The notes under the pieces were generated by a model that ran no database searches, was not told the origin of the DNA, and was given only the letters and a program-made list of their open reading frames with translations. The translations under genes were made by a program, and so were the position numbers. 64,000 nt of DNA from Rhodanobacteraceae bacterium (GTDB lineage: Bacteria > Pseudomonadota > Gammaproteobacteria > Xanthomonadales > Ahniellaceae), in the NCBI GenBank assembly GCA_016708465.1, contig JADJFT010000003.1, positions 281,811 to 345,810 on the forward strand. Reading direction: 5' to 3'. Positions 9,624 to 18,962 of this stretch are shown piece after piece. Positions within the stretch are counted from its first letter, which is position 1; every line of letters starts with the position of its first letter.

Positions 9624-9962
9624 ATGAAACTGACCCACGTGTTGCTGGTGCTCGCATGCCTATTCGCCGCCGGCGGGCAACTGTTGCTGAAAGCCGGCGC
9701 GCAGGGGCGGACGCACTGGCTGGAGTTCGTCAACTGGTCGGTTTTCTTCGGCCTAGGTGGCTACGCATTCAGCACATTGCTCTGGTTGTATTGCCTGTCC
9801 AAGCTGCCGTTGCGGGTGGTTTATCCTTACACCGCATTGACCTTCGTATTGGTCGTTGTCGGCGCCGTTCTCGTATTCGGTGAGCGCGTCGGTTGGCGTG
9901 CTGGTGCGGGCACGTTGATGGTGCTCGCCGGGTTGGTGTTGGTGACCACCGATCGCGCCTGA
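9624..9962 (+). CDS. Small four-helix membrane protein of the DMT/EamA (ArnE/ArnF-like) type
   Basis: The 112-residue product is almost entirely four hydrophobic segments: LTHVLLVLACLFAAGGQLLL, FFGLGGYAFSTLLWLYCL, VVYPYTALTFVLVVVGAVLVF and AGTLMVLAGLVLVTT. It has the YPYTALTFVLVVVGA pattern of half-size DMT proteins such as EmrE and the ArnE/ArnF undecaprenyl-phosphate-aminoarabinose flippase subunits. The ATG at 9624 follows CCGGAG by about seven bases; an upstream in-frame start at 9570 lacks a ribosome site. It lies 34 bp upstream of a GT2 glycosyltransferase gene of the polyprenyl-phosphate sugar transferase type. I infer a role in moving a lipid-linked sugar across the inner membrane, but substrate and mechanism are not shown. 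Confidence 0.72.
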   Translation: MKLTHVLLVLACLFAAGGQLLLKAGAQGRTHWLEFVNWSVFFGLGGYAFSTLLWLYCLSKLPLRVVYPYTALTFVLVVVGAVLVFGERVGWRAGAGTLMVLAGLVLVTTDRA

Positions 9963-9996
9963 TTTTCCTGATTCGTCACACCGCCCGGACCGCCAC

Positions 9997-10974
9997 ATGT
10001 CGACCATCCAAACTTCGATCGCTCCCGATTACCGCCATGTCGCGGTGCTCGTGCCCTGTTACAACGAGGCCATCACCATTGCCAAGGTCGTCGCCGATTT
10101 CGCGAAAGCGTTGCCGGGATGTTCAATCTTCGTGTTCGACAACAACTCGAAGGACGCCACGGCAGCGATTGCCAAGGCCGCCGGTGCCAGCGTTCGGCAC
10201 GTCGCCCTGCAAGGCAAGGGGCATGTCGTGCGGCGTCAGTTCGCCGACATCGAAGCCGAGATTTACCTGATGGTCGATGGCGACGCGACCTACGAAGCCG
10301 AAGCCGCGCCGCGCCTTGTGCAAGCGGTGCGTGATGGCGCCGATATGGTCGTCGGACTGCGCGTCGCTGAAAACACCAAGGCGTATCGGCCTGGCCATGT
10401 GTTGGGCAACCGCATGCTCACTGGCTTCTTGTCGTGGCTGTTCGGGCGCGCCTGCAACGACATCTTGTCGGGTTATCGCGGCTATTCGCGCCGCTTCGTG
10501 AAGTCGTTCCCGATTCTGTCGGCGGGCTTCGAGATCGAAACCGAGTTGACCGTGCATGCGCTCGAACTCAAGGCGCCGATTGCTGAAGTGACAACGCGCT
10601 ATTTTGATCGGCCCGAAGGTTCGAACAGCAAGCTGTCCACCTACCGTGATGGCCTGCGCATCCTGCGGACGATGCTGCGACTGTTCGCCGCTGAGCGCCC
10701 CCTGGCATTTTTTGGTTCGCTCGGTCTGGCAACGGCGTTGATCGCCGTTGGTCTGGCGGCGCCGGTCGTTCTGACCTGGCTCGATACCGGATTGGTGCCG
10801 CGCTTCCCGACCGCGATCCTGAGTTCGGCGATGATGATCGTCGCGATGCTTTCAGTGGCGTCCGGCTTGATTCTCGACACCGTTACCCGCGGCCGGCGCG
10901 AGATGAAGATGCTCGCTTATCTGGCGCAGCGAGATCAGCGCCTGGCGCTACCCGTAGGCAACGACAGCAGGTGA
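9997..10974 (+). CDS. Membrane-anchored GT2 glycosyltransferase (dolichol/polyprenyl-phosphate sugar transferase-like)
   Basis: The 325-residue protein begins with a GT-A fold: VAVLVPCYNEAITIAKVV, FVFDNNSKDATA, and the DxD-type metal site YLMVDGDATYEAEA. An acceptor-region motif (DILSGYRGYSRRFVKSFP) and a conserved E-T-E-L segment follow. Two C-terminal transmembrane helices (about residues 235-260 and 270-295) anchor it. This architecture is typical of enzymes that move a sugar from a nucleotide donor to a polyprenyl phosphate. It probably acts with the small DMT protein just upstream. Its last 40 bases overlap the 3' end of the convergent membrane-protein gene. Donor and acceptor cannot be read from the sequence. 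Confidence 0.85.
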   Translation: MSTIQTSIAPDYRHVAVLVPCYNEAITIAKVVADFAKALPGCSIFVFDNNSKDATAAIAKAAGASVRHVALQGKGHVVRRQFADIEAEIYLMVDGDATYEAEAAPRLVQAVRDGADMVVGLRVAENTKAYRPGHVLGNRMLTGFLSWLFGRACNDILSGYRGYSRRFVKSFPILSAGFEIETELTVHALELKAPIAEVTTRYFDRPEGSNSKLSTYRDGLRILRTMLRLFAAERPLAFFGSLGLATALIAVGLAAPVVLTWLDTGLVPRFPTAILSSAMMIVAMLSVASGLILDTVTRGRREMKMLAYLAQRDQRLALPVGNDSR

Positions 10975-12338
10975 GCGACCAGCACCGCCGCGCCGACCGC
11001 GAACGGGTGCAAATAGCGGAACGAAACGATGTGCGAAAACAGCACCTGAGAGACGAACATGCCCAGCGCCAGCAGGCTCAGCAAGGTGGCTGCAGCGGGG
11101 TCGCGGCGGCGTCCTCGGACAAGCACGACGATCGCCAGTAGCGGTAACGCGAATAGCAAAATGATCCACCAGATACGACTGGCGGCGTAATACCGATAGA
11201 CCGGGCTTGTGCGCGTCGCGACACCGCGGGCATCGTAGCCATAGCGTTCGGCGATGATCCGCAACATGCCCGCGTCCGGCGGGCGTTGGCCGAGATCGTC
11301 GTCCATTCGCGCTCGAGTGATGCCGGCATTGAAGTAGTCGAACAGATTGCCGACACCCAATCGCACCAGACCGAACGGGTCGTCGCGAAAGGCATACATC
11401 GCCACTTTGCGCGCGCTGTCGTCCGGGTGTGCGCTGTGTTGCGCAATCAACGAATACAGTCCGGTTTCGGACCAGATCTGGGGTTCGCGCGCCTGTGGAT
11501 CGGATGACGATGGCCGCGTTTGCGCAACCAGATCACCCGGCAACCCGGCACGTTGCAGATGCTCGGGTTTGACCAGCGGGGCAAGCAATCCGAGGCGCAT
11601 GCGACCGCTGGAATGGGTGTAGTCGCTGCGTTGCAAGGCATCGGACTTGCGGTCGTACCAGTGTTTGTAGAGCGAGTGCAGCATCAGTGTGGCGGCGACC
11701 GCAAGAATCAGATGCGCGACCCAGCGCAGCCATCCCGGCCGATCACCAAATAGCCGCGCCAACACTGGTAGCGGTGCGAAGCCCAGCACCACCGGCAGCA
11801 GGCTCAGTCGCATCGACGCCACCAGCGTTCCAGAAACGGCCATCAGCACCAGCCAGCGCGTCTGATCACTGCGCAGGTAGCGCAGCCCCGACAACACCAT
11901 CACCGCGAAGCAGAACGTACCGAAGGTTTCGGTCATCACCATGCGTTCGTAGAACAACTGTCCGGGCTCGATCGCTAATAGCAGCGCCAACACCGTAGCG
12001 ACGCTGCGGCTGGCTGAAATATCCCGGCGCAGACAGCGATACACCAAGGTGCAGAGCAAGGCACCGATGGCCGACTGCAAGCAACCGAGCAACGCCAGAT
12101 TGCCTTGCGCTAGCGCCGTGGCGCGGATGATCAGCGGATAGGTGAATGATCGGTCCGGCGGCGGTTGATTGCTGAGTGCTGCCCAAAGATAAGTGGCCGA
12201 GTCGCCGACAAAGGTGCGCATCGTCGGGTCGATTTGCCAGCACAGCAATTTCAACACAATCGCGGCAGCCAGCACTAGCAACCATTCGCGGGCGTCGATT
12301 GTGGTCAATGACGGTTGAACCGGCGTGCTGGAAGACAT
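10935..12338 (-). CDS. Polytopic membrane protein, possible GT-C/GT39-like glycosyltransferase
   Basis: The 467-residue product has roughly ten to twelve hydrophobic helices. After the first helix there is an acidic loop, MRTFVGDSATYLWAAL, resembling the first extracytoplasmic loop with a catalytic Asp in GT-C enzymes such as ArnT/PMT. A large periplasmic-type region (about residues 230-360) follows, and a Gly/Arg-rich cytoplasmic loop precedes the last helices. Convergence with, and 40-bp overlap of, the polyprenyl-sugar transferase gene makes a lipid-linked-sugar-dependent transferase plausible. I do not recognise the exact family. The ATG at 12338 has an AGG about eight bases upstream. Confidence 0.6.
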   Translation of the reverse strand: MSSSTPVQPSLTTIDAREWLLVLAAAIVLKLLCWQIDPTMRTFVGDSATYLWAALSNQPPPDRSFTYPLIIRATALAQGNLALLGCLQSAIGALLCTLVYRCLRRDISASRSVATVLALLLAIEPGQLFYERMVMTETFGTFCFAVMVLSGLRYLRSDQTRWLVLMAVSGTLVASMRLSLLPVVLGFAPLPVLARLFGDRPGWLRWVAHLILAVAATLMLHSLYKHWYDRKSDALQRSDYTHSSGRMRLGLLAPLVKPEHLQRAGLPGDLVAQTRPSSSDPQAREPQIWSETGLYSLIAQHSAHPDDSARKVAMYAFRDDPFGLVRLGVGNLFDYFNAGITRARMDDDLGQRPPDAGMLRIIAERYGYDARGVATRTSPVYRYYAASRIWWIILLFALPLLAIVVLVRGRRRDPAAATLLSLLALGMFVSQVLFSHIVSFRYLHPFAVGAAVLVAHLLSLPTGSARR

Positions 12339-12470
12339 GCAGAAACCTAGCCGACGAGATCGCGAAGCATAACGACTGCGGCCGAGGGTGTGGCAGGCGG
12401 CGCTGGCGGCGCTTTTGCTGGCGAAGTGCCGCGAATCATCGCAGCGTCCGTGGGCGATGTGGACATTCGC

Positions 12471-12476
12471 TAGAAT
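12471..12476 (+). promoter_or_regulatory. Candidate -10 box for glmS
   Basis: TAGAAT within CTAGAATG lies 29 bases before the glmS ATG, in the divergent gap between the membrane-protein gene and glmS. The octamer matches the one before glmU. A clear -35 box is not seen. Confidence 0.45.
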
Positions 12477-12505
12477 GCCGCTTCGAATTCGGAGAGTGCA
12501 TCAGC

Positions 12506-14337
12506 ATGTGCGGAATTGTCGGCGTCGCGGCGCGGCGGGATGTGGTCCCGACCCTGATCCACGGCTTGAAGGCACTGGAATACCGCGGCTATGACTCCGC
12601 CGGTATTGCGCTACTGACCGATACCGGCATGCAGCGCCTGCGTGCCAAAGGCAAGGTCAGCGAGCTTGAAGCGCTGCAGGCGGCCACGCCGGTCGCTGGA
12701 TGCACCGGCATCGCCCATACGCGCTGGGCGACGCATGGCGTGCCGGCCGAGCGCAATGCACATCCGATGGTGTCGACGGACAGCGTTGCCGTGGTCCACA
12801 ACGGCATCATCGAAAATCATGCCGAGTTGCGCGAGGAATTACGTGCGCAAGGCTATGCCTTCACCAGTGACACCGACACCGAGGTGATGGCGCATCTGAT
12901 CCATGCCACCCACCGCAACGGCGTAAGCCTGCTCGATGCGGTCCGCCAGGTGTTGCCGCAGTTGCGTGGTGCCTATGCGATCGCGGTCGTGTCGACGCGG
13001 AACCCGGCGTTGTCGTCGGTGCACGCAAAGGTTCGCCGATGGTCATGGGCCTTGGCGACGGCGAGCAGTATCTCGCCTCCGACATCCACGCATTGTTGCC
13101 GGTTACGCGCCGCTTCGTTTATCTCGCGGAAGGGGATGTCGCCGAGATTCGTGCTGATTCGACGCGCGTATTCGACGAAGAAGGCCGCGAGCTCGTGCGC
13201 CCGATCAAAGAGGCGCATTTCAGTGCCGACGCCGTGCAGCGTGGTGAATACCGCCACTACATGCTCAAGGAGATTCACGAGCAGCCGACCGCGATTGCCG
13301 ACACGCTCGAAGGTCGCCTGAGCGGCGGCCATGTGCTGACGCAAATTTTTGGGCCGCGCGCCGTCGACCTGCTGACGCGCACGCAGGCGGTGCAGATCGT
13401 CGCCTGTGGTTCCAGCTATCACGCCGCGCTGGTCGCGAAGTACTGGATCGAATCGTTGGCGCGCGTCCCGTGTCAGGTCGAGATTGCCAGCGAATACCGC
13501 TATCGCGATTTCGTGGTGATGCCGGACACCTTGCTGGTCACCGTGTCGCAGTCCGGCGAAACCGCCGATACGCTGGCTGCGCTGAAGCTCGCGAAAGGCA
13601 TGGGCTATCTCGGCACACTGGCAATATGCAACGTGCCAGAGTCATCGTTGGTGCGCGAATCGGAATTGTCGCTGATGACGCGCGCTGGTCCCGAAATCGG
13701 CGTCGCATCGACCAAGGCGTTCGTCACTCAATTGACGGCGCTGTTGCTGCTCGCACTCGAACTTGGTTGCCATCACAACCTGTCGGCGCAGCGTTATGCC
13801 GACGGCGTGGCCCAACTCGAACGTCTGCCGAGTGCGATCGCTTCGGCGCTGGCGTTGGATCCGCAGATTCGCGCCCTCGCCGAGTTCTTCGGCGACAAGC
13901 AGCATGCACTGTTCCTCGGGCGCGGCACGCAATTCCCGATCGCGATGGAAGGCGCGCTCAAGCTCAAGGAAATTTCCTACATCCACGCTGAGGCTTATCC
14001 GGCGGGTGAGTTGAAGCACGGCCCGCTGGCATTGGTCGATGACGAGATGCCGGTGATCGCGGTGGCACCGAACGATCATCTGCTCGAAAAGCTGAAGTCG
14101 AATATCGAAGAGGTGCGCGCCCGTGGTGGCCGCTTGATCGTATTTGCTGATAGCAGTGTGTCGCGCGGCATCACCCACGCCCAGGAAATCTTGCTCGAAC
14201 TCGAACCCTGCGGCGACCTGATCGCCCCGATCGTCTTCACCGTGCCGCTGCAATTGCTCAGTTACCACGTCGCCGTGCTCAAAGGCACCGACGTTGATCA
14301 GCCGCGAAATTTGGCAAAATCGGTCACCGTTGAATAG
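12506..14337 (+). CDS. glmS: Glutamine-fructose-6-phosphate aminotransferase, with an apparent -1 frameshift near 13002-13010
   Basis: GlmS converts fructose-6-phosphate and glutamine to glucosamine-6-phosphate, the first step toward UDP-GlcNAc. The ATG at 12506 follows GGAGAG by nine bases. It exposes the N-terminal catalytic Cys after Met removal (MCGIVGVAARR), then the glutaminase motifs YRGYDSAG, HTRWATHG and NGIIENH. The frame changes at about residue 166. Upstream sequence reads AVVSTRNP, and the expected VVVGARKGSPMVMGLGDGEQYLASD continues only in another frame. Adding one base within the AACCCGGCGTT stretch restores a normal protein of about 610 residues. The isomerase part is intact (VACGSSYHAAL, VSQSGETADTLAAL, GRGTQFPIAMEGALKLKE, DQPRNLAKSVTVE). 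A loss of glmS is normally lethal without amino sugars, so a consensus error is a likely cause. Confidence 0.93.
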
Positions 14338-14358
14338 GCGAATCACCTGATGCTGACG

Positions 14359-14386
14359 TTGATCCTAAAAATAAGACCTGTAAAAA
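14359..14386 (+). promoter_or_regulatory. Candidate promoter in an AT-rich patch after glmS
   Basis: The 178-bp gap between glmS and the TniQ-like gene turns abruptly AT-rich about 25 bases after the glmS stop. TTGATC and TAAAAA are separated by 16 bp. This could drive the TniQ-like gene, but the same stretch may also be the end of an old transposon. No TGT...ACA ends or TnsB-type repeats could be confirmed. Confidence 0.35.
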
Positions 14387-14515
14387 TTTAATATAAGTTG
14401 TAATGGCTGCCTCGTCGCCCCGGCTGATCTCCTCTCCCATGGTCGCTTACGTGTATCGGTCGGGCGAAGTGGGTCACCGTAGGGAACGGTTGCTCCGACT
14501 CCGGCTGGCGGACAC

Positions 14516-15427
14516 ATGATTCGCGTCAGTCCAATGCCAGGCGAAATCGCCGAAGGCCACTTGTCGAGAATTCGCATCGTCAATGGGATCTCGTCGCGAG
14601 ATCGGCTTATCGAGCGCTTGCGAGCGCAGAGCAACGAACCATCATCTCCGGTTCTGCATTTGCTGGCAGCGTTCTCCGGGATGGACTCGACGACTTACGC
14701 AATCGACCACAGCATGATGCCCGCACTTCGTGTGGCGTCTCGCGATGAAGCACCAGCAATGCACGGTTCTCAGGAGGGTGCATCGTTTTCCCGTCGACTG
14801 GGCATGCTGGCGCCGAGACCAGGAAGTCGTGTCTGTCGTCGCTGCACCGCGCAGAACCTCGTCGAGCAAGGATTCAGTTGGTATCAACGGGAGCATCAGC
14901 TAATCGGCGTAGATTTGTGCGTAGTCCACGGCTGCGGCCTCTGCGTCTTCGACGGTGTTGACGCATATTCTGAGCCACCAGAAATTCGCGAGGCCCGGGG
15001 CGAGTTCCAGCCGATTCAGGTGGATGTCGCAGAGCAAAACGGGTCCGATTCGTTCGTCACCAGATTTGTCTCGATTTCTTGCTCGTACCTCCATAGAAAT
15101 GCGCCGTTATCGGCGAGGGCTTTGCACGCCGAACTCGCTAGTCGCGCGAGGGCGGTTGGGCTTCGCATTTCGGACTCCGGAAATAGACCGCTACTCAGCG
15201 ACGCAATCTTGGAGCAGGCGCCAAAAGTCTGGCTTCAGGCACATTTTCCGAGGCTTTTCTCGAAGTCGCCGTTAAAGAAGCACTACCCGATCGACGCTCT
15301 GTTGATGCCGTCAGCCGTTGCTGGTTCTGGTGACGCATACGCGATGGCCATTGCTGCGATAAGTTCGAACGAAAGCGATAGCAGGGCACCTATCGCTATG
15401 TCAACGTATGTTCCCGCAGGACGTTAA
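14516..15427 (+). CDS. TniQ/TnsD-family protein (orphan Tn7-type target-selection gene)
   Basis: The 303-residue product opens with SPMPGEIAEGHLSRIRIVNG, the pattern at the start of TniQ domains (P-x-P-G-E, then a R-x-x-x-x-N-G segment). A zinc-binding arrangement C107-x2-C110 ... C135-x2-H138 (VCRRC; LCVVHGCGL), with SWYQREHQL between, matches the CxxC/CxxH finger of TniQ and TnsD. Near the C terminus HYPIDALLMPSAVAGSGDAYAMAIA also fits the family. TniQ/TnsD proteins direct Tn7-like transposases, and TnsD itself recognises the end of glmS, the gene immediately upstream here. No transposase (TnsA/B) or AAA protein (TnsC) is in the window, so this looks like a remnant or a solitary copy. The gene is noticeably less GC-rich than its surroundings. 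The ribosome site is weak. Assignment is by remembered motifs. Confidence 0.7.
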   Translation: MIRVSPMPGEIAEGHLSRIRIVNGISSRDRLIERLRAQSNEPSSPVLHLLAAFSGMDSTTYAIDHSMMPALRVASRDEAPAMHGSQEGASFSRRLGMLAPRPGSRVCRRCTAQNLVEQGFSWYQREHQLIGVDLCVVHGCGLCVFDGVDAYSEPPEIREARGEFQPIQVDVAEQNGSDSFVTRFVSISCSYLHRNAPLSARALHAELASRARAVGLRISDSGNRPLLSDAILEQAPKVWLQAHFPRLFSKSPLKKHYPIDALLMPSAVAGSGDAYAMAIAAISSNESDSRAPIAMSTYVPAGR

Positions 15428-15466
15428 GCTATTTCATTGCCTCACTTTCGACCCTCTGGAGACCTG

Positions 15467-16972
15467 ATGGCGCGTCCTGCTTCTGCTTCACGTACTTTGC
15501 ACCGCTTGCTAGCGCTGTCGGCCCTAGTAATTGTGCTCGCCGCCAGTTGGTGGCTGTGGTCGGGGCGCACACAGAGCCCTGCGAGCGGCTTCCGCACCGG
15601 CAACGTTGAGCGCGGAGACGTGCGCGTGGTGATCTCAGCCACCGGTACGTTGCGCGCCACCACCACCGTGGCGGTGGGCTCGCAGGTATCGGGTCAAGTG
15701 AAGTCAGTCGCAGTGGACTTCAACGACCAAGTCAGCAAAGACCAGCCAATCGCCATGTTGGACTCGGCGCCATTCCAAACCCGCCTTAAGCAGGCGCAGG
15801 CGGACCTTGCCAGCGCCCGCGCGTCGGTCAACGAAGCCAAGGCCACCCAGCGCAATGCTGAGGCCGACTACGCCCGCAAGAGCGACCTTCTGGCGCGCCA
15901 GCTGATCGCCCGCAGCGATGCAGACTTGGCGATGGCAGCGCGCGAGCAGGCGAGTGCTCGAGTAGCCTCGGCGCAGGCCGCCGTGCAACAGCGCCAAGCA
16001 GGCGTCGACAATGCCGAACTGGATGTGGCCTACACGGTCATCCGTTCGCCTGTGGACGGTGTGATCCTGCTGCGTGCGGTCGAGCCCGGCCAAACCGTGG
16101 CGGCCAGCTTCCAGACGCCAGTGCTGTTCCAGATTGCCGAAGACTTGGCACAGATGCAGATCGATCTGAGCATTGATGAAGCTGACGTCGGCCAGATTAA
16201 GGAAGGCCTGCCCGTCTCGTTCACAGTTGATGCGTTTCCCGACCGCCAGTTCGCCGGCGAAGTGAAACAGGTGCGTTTGTCGGCCACCTCCAACTCCAAT
16301 GTCGTCAGTTACCCGGTGGTCGTGCAGGTCGACAATGCCGACCAGAGCCTGCTGCCGGGTATGACCGCCAGCGCCGAAATCGTTGTGAGTCGGCGCGATG
16401 GCGTACTGCGCGTGCCCAATGCGGCGCTGCGCTTCACTCCGCCTGGCCAAGATGCAGCTGTCAGCGCCACCGGCGCTAGCGGTGGCCGTGGCGGCCTAAT
16501 GCAGGACCTGCCACGCGTGGCCGACGCGCTGAAGCTCGACGCCACGCAGCGAGCCGCGTTCGACATGGCGATGGAAGGTGTGCTCGAGCGAGCGGCCGCA
16601 CGCACCGCTGGCCGTGCGCCAGCTGCGCCCCCAGGCGGCATGGGCGGCGGCGGGCGCGGACCGAGCGGACAAGCCGCTGCAGCAAGCGGCGGGCCGTCGC
16701 CTGAGGCGATGCGCCAGCGCATGGCCGAGGCGATGGAGCGGAATTTTGTGGAGTTCCGCGCCAGCCTATCGGACGAGCAGCAGACCACTTGGGACGCCGA
16801 ACTGCGCGCGATTTCCACCGCGCGTCGCGGCACTCTGTGGAAACTGGTGGACGGCCAACCGCAGTCGGTCGCTGTTCGCCTGGGTGCGTCGGATGGCACC
16901 GTCACCGAAGTCAATGGCGACATAGCCGAGGGTGATGCCGTGATTATCGGCCAGGAGCGCCCGGCGGCATGA
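15467..16972 (+). CDS. macA: MacA-like periplasmic adaptor (membrane fusion protein) of an ABC exporter
   Basis: The 501-residue product has an N-terminal membrane anchor (LLALSALVIVLAASWWLW). A barrel-sandwich domain follows (RVVISATGTLRATTTVAVGSQVSGQV), then a long alpha-hairpin rich in Ala/Gln (about residues 95-180), then the second half-motif (YTVIRSPVDGVILLRAVEPGQTV) and the beta-barrel region. This is the MacA/HlyD layout, linking an inner-membrane MacB to an outer-membrane TolC-type channel. The ATG at 15467 follows TGGAGA; I skip an upstream GTG/ATG extension of ten codons. An unusual Gly/Ala-rich insertion of about 110 residues (roughly 340-450) interrupts the C-terminal domain. The stop overlaps the next gene's ATG by four bases. 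Substrate is unknown. Confidence 0.85.
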   Translation: MARPASASRTLHRLLALSALVIVLAASWWLWSGRTQSPASGFRTGNVERGDVRVVISATGTLRATTTVAVGSQVSGQVKSVAVDFNDQVSKDQPIAMLDSAPFQTRLKQAQADLASARASVNEAKATQRNAEADYARKSDLLARQLIARSDADLAMAAREQASARVASAQAAVQQRQAGVDNAELDVAYTVIRSPVDGVILLRAVEPGQTVAASFQTPVLFQIAEDLAQMQIDLSIDEADVGQIKEGLPVSFTVDAFPDRQFAGEVKQVRLSATSNSNVVSYPVVVQVDNADQSLLPGMTASAEIVVSRRDGVLRVPNAALRFTPPGQDAAVSATGASGGRGGLMQDLPRVADALKLDATQRAAFDMAMEGVLERAAARTAGRAPAAPPGGMGGGGRGPSGQAAAASGGPSPEAMRQRMAEAMERNFVEFRASLSDEQQTTWDAELRAISTARRGTLWKLVDGQPQSVAVRLGASDGTVTEVNGDIAEGDAVIIGQERPAA

Positions 16973-17676
16973 GCAGCCCGGTCATCGACATCGTCGGCCT
17001 GAGCAAAATTTACAACGCCGGCACGCCCGCCGAAGTGGTCGCCCTTCGCAGTGCCAATCTGACAGTGGAGCGCGGCGAGTTTTTGGCCATCATGGGTGCT
17101 TCCGGCTCGGGCAAATCCACGCTTATGAATATGATTGGCTGCCTAGACCAACCGACGTCGGGTAGCTATCACTGCGACGGCGTGGACGTGGCGACGCTTG
17201 ATGCCGAAGGCCGCGCTAGGCTGCGGTTAGAGAAGATCGGATTCGTCTTCCAGGGCTTCAACCTGCTTTCGCGCCAGACCGCGTTAGAAAACGTAATGAT
17301 GCCGCTGGTCTATTCGGGCATCACGGCCGCAGATCGCGAGCCGCGCGGCCGCGCCGCGCTGGCTGAAGTGGGGCTCGCTGATCGCGCCGGGCACCGCCCT
17401 AGCGAACTGTCGGGTGGGCAACAGCAGCGCGTAGCTATCGCGCGTGCGCTGATCAACCAACCGCCGCTACTGCTTGCGGATGAGCCCACTGGCGCGCTGG
17501 ATTCGCGCACCAGTGAAGAAATCATGGCGCTGTTCGAACGCCTCCAAGCCAGTGGCCGCACCGTAGTAATCATCACCCATGAACGCCCGGTCGCCGACCA
17601 CGCCGACCGCGTGGTGATCATGCACGACGGTGATCTACATCCAGACGGCTGGCAGCCTTCGGAGCAGGTAGCGTGA
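16969..17676 (+). CDS. MacB-type ABC transporter ATPase subunit
   Basis: The 235-residue ATPase has Walker A (GASGSGKST, about residues 44-52), a Q-loop, the signature LSGGQQQRVAIARAL, and Walker B LLLADEPTGALD, followed by a switch His (IITHERP). It belongs to the LolD/MacB family, in which the ATPase drives a mechanotransmitting permease. In E. coli MacB the ATPase and permease are fused; here they are separate genes. It overlaps the adaptor gene by ATGA and the permease gene by GTGA, so the three form one operon. Confidence 0.92.
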   Translation: MSSPVIDIVGLSKIYNAGTPAEVVALRSANLTVERGEFLAIMGASGSGKSTLMNMIGCLDQPTSGSYHCDGVDVATLDAEGRARLRLEKIGFVFQGFNLLSRQTALENVMMPLVYSGITAADREPRGRAALAEVGLADRAGHRPSELSGGQQQRVAIARALINQPPLLLADEPTGALDSRTSEEIMALFERLQASGRTVVIITHERPVADHADRVVIMHDGDLHPDGWQPSEQVA

Positions 17677-18962
17677 AGGCCGCCGACGTCTTGCGATCGG
17701 CTGTGTTCTCGCTGCGGGGCAACTTCCTGCGCAGCATTCTTACGGCACTGGGCGTCATCATTGGGATCGCGGCGGTGATCGTGATGGTGTCTGTGGGCCA
17801 AGGCACGCAGACCGAGCTGGACAACATGATCTCCAAGCTCGGATCGAATCGACTAGAGGTGTTTTCATCGTCGTCGCAGGGCCCCGTGCGGGGTGGTGCC
17901 GGCAGCGCTGCCAGCCTGACCGATGACGACGCCGAGGCCATTCGCACCGAGATTCCCGAAGTGCAATACGTCGCCACCTCCAACCGCGGCGGCGGCCAGG
18001 TGGTATTCGCCGAAAACAACTGGTCCACCAGTTGGCAGGGCGTCAACGCCGACTACTTCCCGGTAAACGATTGGCAGATGGCGCTGGGCGAGCCTTTCAG
18101 CGCGCGTGACTATAGCTCGGCCAGCAAAGTGGTCGTACTTGGCGAAACTGTGCGCCGCGAGTTGTTCGGTGACAACGACCCAATCGGGGCCAGCATTCGT
18201 CTCGGCAGGGTTCCGCTGCGCGTGGTCGGCGTGCTGAAGTCCAAAGGCCAAGGCAGTTGGGGCAACGATGCCGATGACCTGATTTTGGTTCCGCTGGAAA
18301 CGGGCAGGCGGCGACTCGCCACCGCTGCTTCGGCCGGCAATGTCGCCGCCACTGCAGCCACAAGCGCCAGCACCACCCTGTCTGCGCCGCGTCAGGCCAG
18401 CACTGTGCAGCAGATTTCCGTATCGGTCGGTCGCGCCGAGGACTTGGCCTTCGTCGAAGAAGAAATCAACGCTCTGCTGCGGCAGCGCCATCGCATCGCG
18501 CCCGGCGCGGATGACGATTTCTCGGTGCGCAATATCGCGGAGATTGTCAGCACGCGAACCCAGACCACACGTTTGATGTCGCTACTGCTAGGTGCGGTGG
18601 CCAGCATTTCGCTGATCGTCGGCGGCATCGGCATCATGAACATCATGCTGGTGTCAGTGACTGAACGAATTCGTGAAATCGGCCTGCGAATGGCAGTGGG
18701 CGCTGGCCCACGTGCGATTCAATCGCAATTTCTCGCCGAGGCCATGCTGATATCGCTGGGCGGCGGCTTCATCGGCATCGCCTTCGGCATCGGTGGTGCG
18801 CTTCTCACTAGCAAATTCGGCGCGCTGCCCGTGCAGCTGGACATGCGCGTCATCATGATGGCCACCGGGTTCTCGGTCGCCACCGGCCTGTTTTTCGGCT
18901 TCTACCCGGCACGTAAGGCGGCACAACTAGACCCCATCGAGGCGCTGCGCCATCAGGGTTAG
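17673..18962 (+). CDS. macB: MacB-type ABC transporter permease
   Basis: The 429-residue protein starts with GTG within the GTGA overlap with the ATPase gene. It has the MacB/FtsX topology: one N-terminal helix (FLRSILTALGVIIGIAAVIVM), a large periplasmic domain of about 250 residues, and three C-terminal helices (LLLGAVASISLIVGGIGIMNIML; AEAMLISLGGGFIGIAFG; MATGFSVATGLFFGFYPARKAAQLDPIEALR). The GIGIMNIMLVSVTER(I/T)REIG segment is a family signature. With the adaptor it should form a tripartite pump for peptides, lipids or drugs. It has no tolC-like partner gene nearby. Confidence 0.9.
   Translation: MKAADVLRSAVFSLRGNFLRSILTALGVIIGIAAVIVMVSVGQGTQTELDNMISKLGSNRLEVFSSSSQGPVRGGAGSAASLTDDDAEAIRTEIPEVQYVATSNRGGGQVVFAENNWSTSWQGVNADYFPVNDWQMALGEPFSARDYSSASKVVVLGETVRRELFGDNDPIGASIRLGRVPLRVVGVLKSKGQGSWGNDADDLILVPLETGRRRLATAASAGNVAATAATSASTTLSAPRQASTVQQISVSVGRAEDLAFVEEEINALLRQRHRIAPGADDDFSVRNIAEIVSTRTQTTRLMSLLLGAVASISLIVGGIGIMNIMLVSVTERIREIGLRMAVGAGPRAIQSQFLAEAMLISLGGGFIGIAFGIGGALLTSKFGALPVQLDMRVIMMATGFSVATGLFFGFYPARKAAQLDPIEALRHQG

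Noticed and set aside
14338..14515. Tn7-like transposon end repeats after glmS
   Set aside because: The AT-rich stretch has no clear 22-bp repeats and no TGT end, so I list it only as context for the TniQ finding.
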